This document shows positions 1-7,445 of a DNA stretch of 27,179 bases, in pieces. The notes beneath the pieces are model-generated. The model did not search any database, was not told the origin of the DNA, and worked only from the letters and a program-made list of their open reading frames with translations. The stretch comes from SZUA-254 sp031379665 (GTDB lineage: Bacteria > Bacteroidota > Ignavibacteria > UBA10030 > SZUA-254). The first letter of the stretch is position 1. Every line of letters starts with the position of its first letter. The position numbers were made by a program, and so were the translations under genes. Location of the stretch: contig JANNFI010000079.1 in NCBI GenBank assembly GCA_031379665.1, positions 1 through 27,179 of the forward strand, read 5' to 3'.

Positions 1-490
1 CGCCGTAGCCCTCGACGGTGAGTTTATACATCGCGGTGTCGCCGGGGACGTAGATTTCGTAACCGAAGATCTTCGATTTCGTGGTGGCCTGGATGGAGTA
101 GGGCGCCTTCACCGACGATCTGCCGCCAACGGTGACCGCCGCCTCTGGACCCATCTCCACTTGTTGATCACGAAGCGTATCTTTTGCCGCAGCGATCAGG
201 TTTTCGGGAATGCGGCCAGCGAAGGGGATCGCTTCAACCAGAACACGTCCGCCCTCGATCCCCTTGGAGGGGTCGATGAACTTGGAGGCCATATCCTGGG
301 ATTCCGTGAAGAGGGCCTTGCCGGTCGTGCCGAGTTGTTTCCAGTTTTCGGGATACTGGATCGTGAAACCAAACCCGGGGTCCTTGTACTCGTTCATCTT
401 GCCGACCGGTACGGGGGCGACTTCCGTCTTGCCGCAGCCGGCGGCGAGGAACAGCACCGCGAGTGCGGCGAGGAGCGTGAGGAGTTTCAT
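1..490 (-). CDS. Putative lipoprotein, PsbP-like N-terminal segment (3' end outside window)
   Basis: This minus-strand reading frame opens at 490 with MKLLTLLAALAV and stays open to the window edge (163 codons seen), so its C-terminus is missing. A short hydrophobic signal ends in a lipobox, LAAGC at residues 15-19, which predicts signal peptidase II cleavage and lipidation of Cys19. The following segment contains 'GFGFTIQYPENW', a pattern typical of PsbP-like or DUF1795-type extracytoplasmic domains, but no function follows from that alone. It starts 28 bp after the aldehyde dehydrogenase stop on the same strand and is probably cotranscribed with it. Lipoprotein status is well supported; the family call is tentative. 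Confidence 0.75.
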   Translation of the reverse strand, partial: MKLLTLLAALAVLFLAAGCGKTEVAPVPVGKMNEYKDPGFGFTIQYPENWKQLGTTGKALFTESQDMASKFIDPSKGIEGGRVLVEAIPFAGRIPENLIAAAKDTLRDQQVEMGPEAAVTVGGRSSVKAPYSIQATTKSKIFGYEIYVPGDTAMYKLTVEGYG

Positions 491-518
491 TGCTGCGTTC
501 TCCGGATAGTGGATGGTG

Positions 519-2033
519 TCAGGATGATTTCGGAACCACGGCGTCGTACCAGGGTTTCTTCTCCCGGGAGCCGAGCTCGTCGATATGCAGGTGTTTTGCT
601 TCCATGTACTCGTTGAGGCCCTCGGCGCCGAATTCCCTCCCGACGCCGCTCTGCTTGTATCCGCCGAACGGGGCCTTCTCGGAAATAAGGTGCCACTCGT
701 TGATCCAAACCGTCCCGGTCCTGAGCCTTCGGGCCACCGAGAGCGCCTTTTCGCGGTCCGCGGACCAGACACCCCCGCCGAGGCCGTAGGTTGAATCGTT
801 CGCCATCGCCACCGCCTCGTCGGCGGTCTTGTATGAGAGGACCGACAGCACGGGGCCGAAGATTTCCTCCCTGGCGATCGTCATCGAATTGCCGACGCCG
901 TTGAACTGGGTGGGTTCGACATAGAAACCCTTCTCCGTCCCGGGCGCCCTCGATATGCCACCGCCGGCGGCGAGCTTTGCGCCCTGCTCGACGCCGGAGC
1001 GGATGTACCCGAGGATCCGGTCGCGCTGTTTGAGCGAAATCACGGGGCCGATGTCCGTCGCGGCGTCCTTCGGATCGCCGACCTTCATTTTTCCGATCTT
1101 CTCGAGCATCTCACCAACGAAACGGTCGTGGATCGATTCGGGGAGGAAGAGGCGGGTGCCGGCCTCGCAGCACTGACCCTGGTGGAAATATACTGCATAC
1201 AGCGCGCCGTCGACCGCCATCGAGAGGTCGGCGTCGTCGAGGACGATGTTCGCCGACTTGCCGCCGCATTCGAGCGTGACCTTCTTGAGCGTCGCGGCCG
1301 CCCTGGCCATGATCAGTTTTCCGACCGCGGTGGACCCGGTGAACGACACCATATCCACGCCGGGATGGTCGGCGAGGGCCTGGCCGGCCTCTGGCCCGAA
1401 GCCCGGGACGATGTTTACGACGCCGGGGGGGAAACCCGCCGCCTGGAACATCGACGCCAGCTCCATCGCCGTCGAGGGGGTCAGTTCTGAGGGTTTCAAG
1501 ACGACAGTGTTCCCCGCGGCGAGCGCAGGCCCGAGCTTCCAGACAGCCATCTTCAGCGGAAAATTCCACGGGATGATCGCGGCGACGACGCCGACCGGCT
1601 CCCTCACGATGAGGTTCTGGCTGAAGCCGGGCTTGGAGAGGCCCTCGACCGGCTCGGTGCGTTCGCCGGCGGCGAGTTTCGAAAAATAGTACATCGCCCG
1701 CGCGCTGAGCTTGATATCGTCCCTGACCTTGCGCACGGTGGAGCCTGACTCGTCGATCTCGAGCCGTTCGAGCTCGGCCGTTCGCTCGTTGATCTTGTCG
1801 GAAATCGATTTGATGAGGGCGGAGCGTTCGTTTCCCGACATCCGGGGCCACGGCCCGTCGTCGAAAGCGCGCCGGGCGGCTGCCACGGCGGCGTTGACGT
1901 CATCCACGCCGGCCCTGGCGGTGCGGGCCACGATCTGTCCGTCGTGCGGATTTATGGAGTCGAACGTCCTGCCGTCGGCCGCCGGGACGAAGGCGCCGTT
2001 GATATAGAGGAGGGACTCTTTCATCGTTGACAT
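519..2033 (-). CDS. NAD(P)+-dependent aldehyde dehydrogenase
   Basis: This is a full-length aldehyde dehydrogenase of 504 residues that oxidises an aldehyde to its carboxylate. The signatures are the cofactor-site PWNFP at 155-159, VLKPSE with Lys180, FTGSTAVG at 231-238, general base Glu255 in LECGG, and the nucleophile Cys289 in GQCCEAGTR. EEIFGPV and the C-terminal FGGYKQSG segment also match. I chose the ATG at 2033 (MSTMKES) because it overlaps the upstream gene's stop as TGATG; reading further upstream adds 80 arginine-rich residues that are a shadow of the membrane-protein gene. The closest functional groups are betaine-aldehyde or phenylacetaldehyde-type dehydrogenases, but the substrate cannot be assigned. 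Confidence 0.95.
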   Translation of the reverse strand: MSTMKESLLYINGAFVPAADGRTFDSINPHDGQIVARTARAGVDDVNAAVAAARRAFDDGPWPRMSGNERSALIKSISDKINERTAELERLEIDESGSTVRKVRDDIKLSARAMYYFSKLAAGERTEPVEGLSKPGFSQNLIVREPVGVVAAIIPWNFPLKMAVWKLGPALAAGNTVVLKPSELTPSTAMELASMFQAAGFPPGVVNIVPGFGPEAGQALADHPGVDMVSFTGSTAVGKLIMARAAATLKKVTLECGGKSANIVLDDADLSMAVDGALYAVYFHQGQCCEAGTRLFLPESIHDRFVGEMLEKIGKMKVGDPKDAATDIGPVISLKQRDRILGYIRSGVEQGAKLAAGGGISRAPGTEKGFYVEPTQFNGVGNSMTIAREEIFGPVLSVLSYKTADEAVAMANDSTYGLGGGVWSADREKALSVARRLRTGTVWINEWHLISEKAPFGGYKQSGVGREFGAEGLNEYMEAKHLHIDELGSREKKPWYDAVVPKSS

Positions 2034-2509
2034 CACTGTCCCCCGAGCCTGCCCACAACGGAGAAGTAGAGCATCCCGAGCATCAGGAGCGGCATCACGA
2101 TATAACCGGCGCTCAGGAGGGTGTCGTACGAGGCGAGGCGTTTCTCGGAGTCGGGTTGCGCTTCCCCGAGGGACATCGTGTGGACGAGCGTTCCGCGCTT
2201 CTTCGCGACGATCCCGAGTACGATTCCGCCGATCAGGGCGACGCCGAAGAGCGCCAGCTTGGTGTTGAGCCACGCGAGCTCGAACATCCCCACCCCGATG
2301 CCGTGCATGTTGCCGATCCCGGAAATAAGCATCAGGAGCATCGCCACGGGGCTCAGGAGGCCGAAGGGCCTGGCGGTCTTCAGGATGATGGCCTTGGCGC
2401 GCAGGTCAGCGGCCTTCCTGTACTGGCGGTGGAGTATGAACCCGCCGACCATCGTTGTGAACAGGAGGCCGAGTCCGATGAAATGGAGGAGGAGCGTGAT
2501 TTCGCGCAA
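2033..2509 (-). CDS. Four-helix integral membrane protein, possibly DUF2269/CopD-like
   Basis: A 158-residue protein with four hydrophobic segments (about residues 4-26, 47-67, 80-101 and 133-152) and short basic loops, so it is an inner-membrane protein. The first helix holds a His (LLHFIGLG) and ends at FILHRQYRK; a second candidate His is in NMHGIGVG. This arrangement resembles DUF2269 or CopD-like membrane proteins, in which His residues may bind heme or metal, but I do not recognise a specific family. Its stop overlaps the aldehyde dehydrogenase start by one base (TGATG), indicating translational coupling. A minus-strand promoter candidate lies at 2584-2612. Confidence 0.7.
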   Translation of the reverse strand: MREITLLLHFIGLGLLFTTMVGGFILHRQYRKAADLRAKAIILKTARPFGLLSPVAMLLMLISGIGNMHGIGVGMFELAWLNTKLALFGVALIGGIVLGIVAKKRGTLVHTMSLGEAQPDSEKRLASYDTLLSAGYIVMPLLMLGMLYFSVVGRLGGQ

Positions 2510-2583
2510 GAGGTACCCTTTCCGATGTGATTGATGTTGTCGAGCGGAGCCCCCCGTTGAAAAGGGACGGAATGACGCCCGAA

Positions 2584-2612
2584 AAGATACAAAATCTTTT
2601 ATAGAGACTCAA
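2584..2612 (-). promoter_or_regulatory. Candidate promoter for the membrane protein/aldehyde dehydrogenase operon
   Basis: On the minus strand, TTGAGT (2612-2607) is followed after exactly 17 nt by TATCTT (2589-2584). The predicted start near 2577 leaves a leader of about 68 nt before the gene at 2509. It faces away from the hemY promoter at 2644-2672. The assignment rests on motif match and position only. Confidence 0.45.
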
Positions 2613-2643
2613 GGTGAGGAAGGGGCGGTGAGACGGGTGTATA

Positions 2644-2672
2644 TTGACTCCGCTCGAATTTTTCTCTATGTT
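2644..2672 (+). promoter_or_regulatory. Candidate promoter for hemY
   Basis: TTGACT (2644-2649), a 17-nt spacer and TATGTT (2667-2672) fit a sigma-70-type promoter. The expected start near 2679 lies only about 10 nt before the ATG at 2689. This argues against translation starting at the in-frame TTG at 2644 or the ATG at 2668, both of which lie inside the promoter. Confidence 0.5.
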
Positions 2673-2688
2673 TTCGGCACTTCGACCT

Positions 2689-4071
2689 ATGCCAAACATC
2701 GCGATCATCGGGGGAGGCATCACCGGGCTCACGGCCGGCTACCACCTGAAAAAGGAGGGAGTCGGTGTAACCCTTTTCGACGCCCAGGACCGCCCCGGAG
2801 GGGTCATCCGGACCACGCGTCGCGAGGGTTTCCTCGCCGAACACGGTCCCAATTCAATCCTCCTCACCTCCCCCCTCATCCTGGATCTCGTCAGGGAGCT
2901 CGGACTCGAGGGCCGCGTCGCGGCGCCGGGTTCCGCGGCGAAAAACAGGTTCATCGCCCGCAGGGGGACCCCGCTCCGCCTGCCGGCGTCCGCGGGGACG
3001 TTCCTCACGACGCCTCTCTTTTCCCTTCCGGCGAAACTGCGCCTGCTCCGCGAACCGTTCATTGGCCGGTCTCCCGCCGACGCCGAGGAAACGCTCGCCG
3101 ATTTCGTCCGGCGACGTATCGGAAAGGAATTCCTCGAATACGCCATCAACCCCTTCGTCGCGGGCGTGTACGCCGGCGACCCGGAACGGCTTTCGGTCCG
3201 GCATTCGTTCCCGAAGCTCCACGCACTCGAGCAGAAATACGGCTCGCTCATCCGCGGGCAGATCCTGGGTTCAAGGGATCGGAAGAAGCGCGCGGCGGCG
3301 GGCGAGCAGGCGAAAAATGAGGCGGGGATGATTTCGTTCGACGAAGGCCTTCAGGTCCTCACCGACACTCTCGCGTCACGGCTCGGCGACAGCGTCAGGA
3401 GCGGACGGGGGGTGGCCTCGATGCGCCGGACGGCGGCAGGGTGGGAGGTCGTTCCGGACGGAGGCGGAGCCCTCACAGGGTTCGACGCCGTGCTCTACGC
3501 GGGATCGGCCCACGCCCTCTCGGGAATGAGCGTCGGGAACGGCCGCCCTGCCAATCTCTCGTCGTTGTCTGAAATCCACTACCCGCCCGTCACGTCACTC
3601 GTGCTCGGGTTCCGGAAAGAACTCGTCGGCCACGCGCTCGACGGTTTCGGCGTGCTCATCCCGGAAGTGGAGCCGTTCGCAATCCTTGGTGCGCTCTTCT
3701 CTTCCTCCCTGTTCCCGGGCCGCGCACCGGAGGGGTTCGTAACGATCACCTGTTTCCTCGGAGGGACCCGTCGACCCGAAAGCGCCGCGGGGGAGACGGG
3801 GGAGATCGTCGAGACCGCACTGCGGGACCTCCGGAAGCTCCTCGGCGTCAGGGGGGAGCCGGCGTTCGTCCACAGGGCATTCTACCAGAAGGCGATCCCG
3901 CAGTATAACGTCGGGTACGGCCGGTACCTCGAGGAAATGGCGGGTGCGGAACGCGACCTGCCGGGCCTCTTCCTCGCCGGGAACTACCGCGACGGGATCT
4001 CCCTCGGAAACTCCATCGTTTCCGGCCACGATGTGGCAGCGAGAATTCTGACCTACCTCCAAACCGCCTGA
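2689..4071 (+). CDS. hemY: Oxygen-dependent protoporphyrinogen oxidase
   Basis: HemY oxidises protoporphyrinogen IX to protoporphyrin IX with FAD, the penultimate step of heme synthesis. The 460-residue protein starts with MPNIAIIGGGITGLTAGYHL, a textbook FAD dinucleotide-binding fold (GGGITG at residues 8-13), followed by a conserved RPGGVIRT segment. The C-terminal LPGLFLAGNYRDGISLGNS closes the FAD site and is diagnostic for protoporphyrinogen oxidase rather than a general amine oxidase. The length fits the family. I chose the ATG at 2689 because the fold begins at once after it and a promoter occupies the upstream in-frame starts. No Shine-Dalgarno sequence precedes it. The next gene, murI, has its own promoter. 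Confidence 0.92.
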   Translation: MPNIAIIGGGITGLTAGYHLKKEGVGVTLFDAQDRPGGVIRTTRREGFLAEHGPNSILLTSPLILDLVRELGLEGRVAAPGSAAKNRFIARRGTPLRLPASAGTFLTTPLFSLPAKLRLLREPFIGRSPADAEETLADFVRRRIGKEFLEYAINPFVAGVYAGDPERLSVRHSFPKLHALEQKYGSLIRGQILGSRDRKKRAAAGEQAKNEAGMISFDEGLQVLTDTLASRLGDSVRSGRGVASMRRTAAGWEVVPDGGGALTGFDAVLYAGSAHALSGMSVGNGRPANLSSLSEIHYPPVTSLVLGFRKELVGHALDGFGVLIPEVEPFAILGALFSSSLFPGRAPEGFVTITCFLGGTRRPESAAGETGEIVETALRDLRKLLGVRGEPAFVHRAFYQKAIPQYNVGYGRYLEEMAGAERDLPGLFLAGNYRDGISLGNSIVSGHDVAARILTYLQTA

Positions 4072-4123
4072 TCCTCGCGGGTTCGCCGCGCGATCACCAA
4101 CGTCACCGCCTGTGGGATGGCTG

Positions 4124-4152
4124 TTGTGAATCCGGCCCGTATTTCCTATATT
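4124..4152 (+). promoter_or_regulatory. Candidate promoter for murI
   Basis: TTGTGA (4124-4129), a 17-nt spacer and TATATT (4147-4152) precede murI. The predicted start near 4159 gives a leader of only about 5 nt before the ATG at 4164, too short for a ribosome-binding site. Confidence 0.5.
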
Positions 4153-4163
4153 TTCCACCTCTG

Positions 4164-4973
4164 ATGATCACACGCCAGTCAAAACCGATCGGCGTTTTCG
4201 ATTCCGGCATCGGGGGGTTGACGGTGGTCCGCGCCCTCACACGACACCTGCCGCACGAAAACATCGTCTACTTCGGCGACACCGCCCGCGTACCGTACGG
4301 GCCGAAATCGCCGCAGGTGGTGAGGGAGTACGCGGTCCAGGACACCGAGTTCCTGATGACCCACGATGTGAAGATGATCGTCGTGGCCTGCAATACGGTG
4401 TCGTCGGTGGCGCTCGACCTCGTAATGAAACGCGCGGGGGTCCCGGTTCTCGGCGTCATACTTCCCGGCGCGAAGGCCGCGGTCGTGGCTACGAAGAACC
4501 GCCGCGTCGGCGTCATCGGAACGATGGGAACGATCGCGAGCAACGCTTACGTCAACGCCATCAGGTTAATAGACAGGTCGGTCACGGTGATGAGCCAGGC
4601 GTGTCCGCTCTTCGTGCCGCTCGCCGAGGAGGGATGGACCGAACACGGGGCGACGGAGCTGATTGCGAGGGAATACCTCTTCCCGATGAAGCAGGAAAAG
4701 ATCGACACGCTCGTGCTCGGGTGCACCCACTATCCGATCCTTGCCGGGGTCATCTCGGGCGTGCTCGGAGAGAGCGTGTCGCTGATCGACTCGGGCGAGG
4801 CGGCCGCGGCGGAGGTGGGGGGGATCCTCGACGAGCAGGACCTCAGGAACCCGAGCGGCGCGAAGCCGCACATACAGTTTTTCGTCAGCGATATACCGCA
4901 CAAGTTCGCCGAAGTGGGCGAGCGGTTTCTGGGACACAAGCTCGGCCGGATTCGCCGCGCCGAGGGGTTTTAA
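4164..4973 (+). CDS. murI: Glutamate racemase
   Basis: MurI interconverts L- and D-glutamate, supplying D-Glu for the peptidoglycan stem peptide in the cytoplasm. The 269-residue protein shows the family signatures in order: GVFDSGIGGLTV (10-21), YFGDTARVPYG (36-46), the first catalytic Cys76 in VACNTVS, and the second catalytic Cys187 in LGCTHYP. Both acid/base cysteines and their neighbours are intact, so the enzyme should be active. It lies 92 bp after hemY, and the phhB-like gene begins 51 bp after its stop, so it may lead a loose cluster extending towards pyrE. The start gives a normal family N-terminus with essentially no leader. Confidence 0.96.
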   Translation: MITRQSKPIGVFDSGIGGLTVVRALTRHLPHENIVYFGDTARVPYGPKSPQVVREYAVQDTEFLMTHDVKMIVVACNTVSSVALDLVMKRAGVPVLGVILPGAKAAVVATKNRRVGVIGTMGTIASNAYVNAIRLIDRSVTVMSQACPLFVPLAEEGWTEHGATELIAREYLFPMKQEKIDTLVLGCTHYPILAGVISGVLGESVSLIDSGEAAAAEVGGILDEQDLRNPSGAKPHIQFFVSDIPHKFAEVGERFLGHKLGRIRRAEGF

Positions 4974-5024
4974 CCGGACCGCGATCGAGACGCGCGCGAA
5001 ACCACAGAAGGGACAAGGACCGAA

Positions 5025-5321
5025 ATGGACGAAATGGAATTGAGGGGACTGTTGACCGCCGAAGAGATCGCCAGCGGGGTCGGGAAATTACCCGGCTGGA
5101 CGCTCGCCGGGAAGGAGATCCGTACGACCGTCGAGCATCGGGATTTCATTGAGGCGATGGGGTTCGTGGTCTCGGTCGCGCTGCTTGCCGAGAAAGCGAA
5201 CCACCACCCCGACATCGATATCCGGTGGAACAAGGTGGCGCTCGCCCTCTCGACGCACAGCGCGGGGGGCCTGACGGCGAAAGACTTTGCGCTCGCCTCG
5301 AAGATCGCGGCTTTGCGATAG
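5025..5321 (+). CDS. phhB: Pterin-4a-carbinolamine dehydratase
   Basis: This small 98-residue protein matches the PCD/DCoH family, which dehydrates 4a-hydroxytetrahydrobiopterin to quinonoid dihydropterin. The active-site signature EKANHHPDIDIRWN (residues 56-69, with His60, His61 and Pro62) is intact, followed by VALALSTHSAGGLT with a further conserved His78. The length is typical. The ATG at 5025 is followed three codons later by another Met at 5034, and either could be used. It lies between murI and pyrE with gaps of about 50 bp on each side. No aromatic amino acid hydroxylase is visible in the window, so its pterin partner is unknown. Confidence 0.93.
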   Translation: MDEMELRGLLTAEEIASGVGKLPGWTLAGKEIRTTVEHRDFIEAMGFVVSVALLAEKANHHPDIDIRWNKVALALSTHSAGGLTAKDFALASKIAALR

Positions 5322-5372
5322 ACCGTCCCGGCGAACGGGGCAACGATATTTTTCAACCAGACAGGGAACGAC

Positions 5373-5945
5373 ATGACTCACGATGAAATCCTGGATATCT
5401 TCAAGAAGACGGGGGCGCTCCTGGAGGGGCACTTTCAGCTCACCAGCGGGTTGCACAGCCCGCATTACTTCCAGTGCGCGCGGGTGCTCCAATACCCGGG
5501 GCACGCCCGTAACCTCTGCTCCGAGATCGCCGGACACTTCGACGATATCGAAGCGGACGTGGTGATCGCCCCGGCCCTCGGCGGCATCGTCGTCGGCCAG
5601 GAGGTCGGCCGGCAGCTGAACGTCCGGACGATCTTCGCCGAGCGCAAGGACGGCCAGATGCATCTGCGCCGGGGCTTCTCGATCGCGAAGGGAGAGAAGG
5701 TCCTGGTATGCGAGGATGTCGTCACCACCGGCGGCTCGGTGGGCGAGGTTGTCACGATCGTGCGCTCGATGGGCGGACTCCCCGTCGGCGTCGGTGCGAT
5801 CGTGGACCGCAGCGGTGGCAAGTCCCCGTTTGAGAATCTCTACGCGCCGTTCGTGATGGACGCAGTCACTTACCAGGCGACGGCCTGCCCGCTCTGCGCG
5901 AAGGGAACGCCGATCGACAAGCCCGGGAGCCGCGCCTCGAAATGA
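5373..5945 (+). CDS. pyrE: Orotate phosphoribosyltransferase
   Basis: PyrE condenses orotate with PRPP to make OMP in pyrimidine synthesis. The 190-residue protein carries the flexible-loop segment AERKDGQMHLRRGF (89-102) and the PRPP-binding motif VLVCEDVVTTGGS (110-122), with the N-terminal substrate segment FQLTSGLHSPHYFQ. The loop is of the AERKDG...LRRGF form seen in the Thermus-type branch rather than the E. coli form. The C-terminus has a Cys pair, ACPLC. The stop overlaps the start of the Nudix gene as ATGA (5942-5945), so the two are translationally coupled. Confidence 0.95.
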   Translation: MTHDEILDIFKKTGALLEGHFQLTSGLHSPHYFQCARVLQYPGHARNLCSEIAGHFDDIEADVVIAPALGGIVVGQEVGRQLNVRTIFAERKDGQMHLRRGFSIAKGEKVLVCEDVVTTGGSVGEVVTIVRSMGGLPVGVGAIVDRSGGKSPFENLYAPFVMDAVTYQATACPLCAKGTPIDKPGSRASK

Positions 5946-6652
5946 ACCTCAGGCTCCTGAACCGGAGGACTGTCTTCGAAGGCCGGGTCTTCGACATCAT
6001 CGTCGACGATGTCGAGTACCCCTCCGGTAGGCCCTCGGTGCGGGAGGTGGCGAGGCACTCCGGCGGCGCGGTCGTGCTCCCGGTGCTGCCTGATGGCCGC
6101 GTCGTTTTGATCAGGCAACACCGCTATCCCCTCGACGAATTCATCTGGGAGCTTCCCGCGGGAAAACTCAACAAGGGCGAAGACCCCCTCGACTGCGGCA
6201 AACGGGAACTCGAGGAAGAGACCGGTTACCTGGCTTCGGAGTGGACGCTCCTCAATTCCATCTATACGACCCCCGGTTTTTGCGACGAGGTGTTGCACAT
6301 CTATCTCGCCTCCGGCCTGACGGAGGCCCCGGGCGGTAGAAAGCCGGAGGAGGGCGAAGAGACGATGACCGTGAGTCTCATCCCCTTCGGCGAGACCGTC
6401 CGGATGATCGAACGGATGGAGATCCGCGACGGCAAGTCGATCTGCGGGATTCTCCAGGGTTTGAGGCGCCTTTCGGGCGCTTCCACCATCCACGAGGGCC
6501 GGAGCTTTCGGCTCGGTTTCGACCGGTGCGTCCGGACCGAGTGCGACGGAGTGCCCTCAGAAATATCCCACTACGAGCGGAACAACTGGGTCACCGCGGA
6601 GATGCGCTGCCCGTCGTGCGGAACGAAGTTCACCGTCAAGGCGGAATTGTGA
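5942..6652 (+). CDS. Nudix hydrolase (ADP-ribose pyrophosphatase-like) with C-terminal four-cysteine module
   Basis: Residues 1-180 form a NudF-like ADP-ribose pyrophosphatase domain. The Nudix box is perfect: G74-x5-E80-x7-R88-E-L-E-E-E-T-G95-Y, preceded by IWELPAGK. The usual NudF segment SIYTTPGFCDEVLHIYLA follows. Beyond the catalytic domain the protein has about 50 extra residues with Cys196, Cys201, Cys223 and Cys226; the last pair sits in RCPSCGTKF. This looks like a zinc ribbon, which ordinary NudF proteins lack. It is coupled to pyrE by an ATGA overlap, which suggests a nucleotide-related role. The substrate is inferred from the family only and could be another nucleoside diphosphate derivative. 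Confidence 0.9.
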   Translation: MNLRLLNRRTVFEGRVFDIIVDDVEYPSGRPSVREVARHSGGAVVLPVLPDGRVVLIRQHRYPLDEFIWELPAGKLNKGEDPLDCGKRELEEETGYLASEWTLLNSIYTTPGFCDEVLHIYLASGLTEAPGGRKPEEGEETMTVSLIPFGETVRMIERMEIRDGKSICGILQGLRRLSGASTIHEGRSFRLGFDRCVRTECDGVPSEISHYERNNWVTAEMRCPSCGTKFTVKAEL

Positions 6653-6742
6653 CTGGCGCCGGATGGAATGAGCGGACTGCCGTGCACATCGTCGATCTGA
6701 TTCCCACATCCCACAACATTTGAAACCAGAAGGAGATCGTCA

Positions 6743-7183
6743 ATGCCAGTTCTCACCCTCCGGAACGAAGGAAAGACCATCGAAGTGGCGCAGGGCGCCA
6801 ACCTCCGAAAGACGTTGATCCAGAACGGGATCTCACCGTACAGCGGCATCGAAAAGATCGCCAACTGCATGGGAAATGGAATCTGCGGCACCTGCAGGGT
6901 CGAGGTCGCCGACGGCAAGGGCGTCTCGGCGCTGACACCGATGGAGGAGGGTGCGCTCGTCGGGTTCATTCCGTTCTATGCGAGGTCGATCGGGAAGAAC
7001 GTGCGGCTTTCGTGCCGGGCGACCATCACCGGTGACCTGACCGTCGCGACGCACCCGGCCGTGGGGATCGATGCCGCGCTCACGAAACAGCGGCTCGCGT
7101 TGCTCGGGATCTGGTCGTTCTTCGGCGCGACGCTTCTCTTCGTGGTTCTGCGCTTGCTGCTTGAGCTGGCCACGGGCCGCTGA
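6743..7183 (+). CDS. Membrane-anchored 2Fe-2S ferredoxin
   Basis: Residues 1-105 form a plant-type ferredoxin domain with all four cluster ligands: Cys42, Cys48 and Cys51 (C-x5-C-x2-C in NCMGNGICGTC) and Cys91 (LSCRATITGDL). After a short linker, residues 117-140 form one hydrophobic helix (LGIWSFFGATLLFVVLRLLLEL), so the iron-sulfur domain is tethered to the inner membrane and probably faces the cytoplasm. A strong Shine-Dalgarno sequence (AGAAGGAGAT) precedes the ATG. No reductase or oxygenase is adjacent, so the redox partner is unknown. The gene stands 90 bp after the Nudix gene. Confidence 0.88.
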   Translation: MPVLTLRNEGKTIEVAQGANLRKTLIQNGISPYSGIEKIANCMGNGICGTCRVEVADGKGVSALTPMEEGALVGFIPFYARSIGKNVRLSCRATITGDLTVATHPAVGIDAALTKQRLALLGIWSFFGATLLFVVLRLLLELATGR

Positions 7184-7236
7184 AGATGATGTGTGGTGTG
7201 AATTCATCCTGATCTGACTTCACTACCCGTTTTACC

Positions 7237-7263
7237 CGATCAACCGATCAACCGATCAACCGA
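7237..7263. repeat. 8-bp tandem repeat, CGATCAAC x3.4
   Basis: Three perfect copies of CGATCAAC (7237-7260) plus three bases of a fourth lie between the ferredoxin gene and the kinase promoter. No role can be assigned. The repeat could vary in copy number by slippage. Confidence 0.9.
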
Positions 7264-7334
7264 GCTTGCCTCCTGGGGTACTCACCCCAATTTCAAATTT
7301 CTTCCGATTTTTGCCCACCAACGGTCGATGTCCC

Positions 7335-7363
7335 TTGACATCGTTCGCAGATTTATATAATAT
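7335..7363 (+). promoter_or_regulatory. Candidate promoter for the two-component pair
   Basis: A consensus -35 TTGACA (7335-7340) is followed by the AT-rich run TATATAATATATT. TATAAT (7356-7361) sits at 15 nt and TAATAT (7358-7363) at 17 nt. This is the best consensus match among the promoters noted here. It would give a leader of roughly 75 nt ahead of the ATG at 7446. Confidence 0.6.
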
Positions 7364-7445
7364 ATTCGCATAAATTAGTACACCTCCCGTTCCCTCACCG
7401 GTCCCTCCCAGACCGGATCCAGGCCAAAGCAATTTCAATGCAACG

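Noticed and set aside
2034..2273. N-terminal extension of the aldehyde dehydrogenase by 80 residues
   Set aside because: The extra residues are Arg-rich and overlap the membrane-protein gene in another frame. The family start MSTMKES at 2033 couples neatly with the upstream stop.
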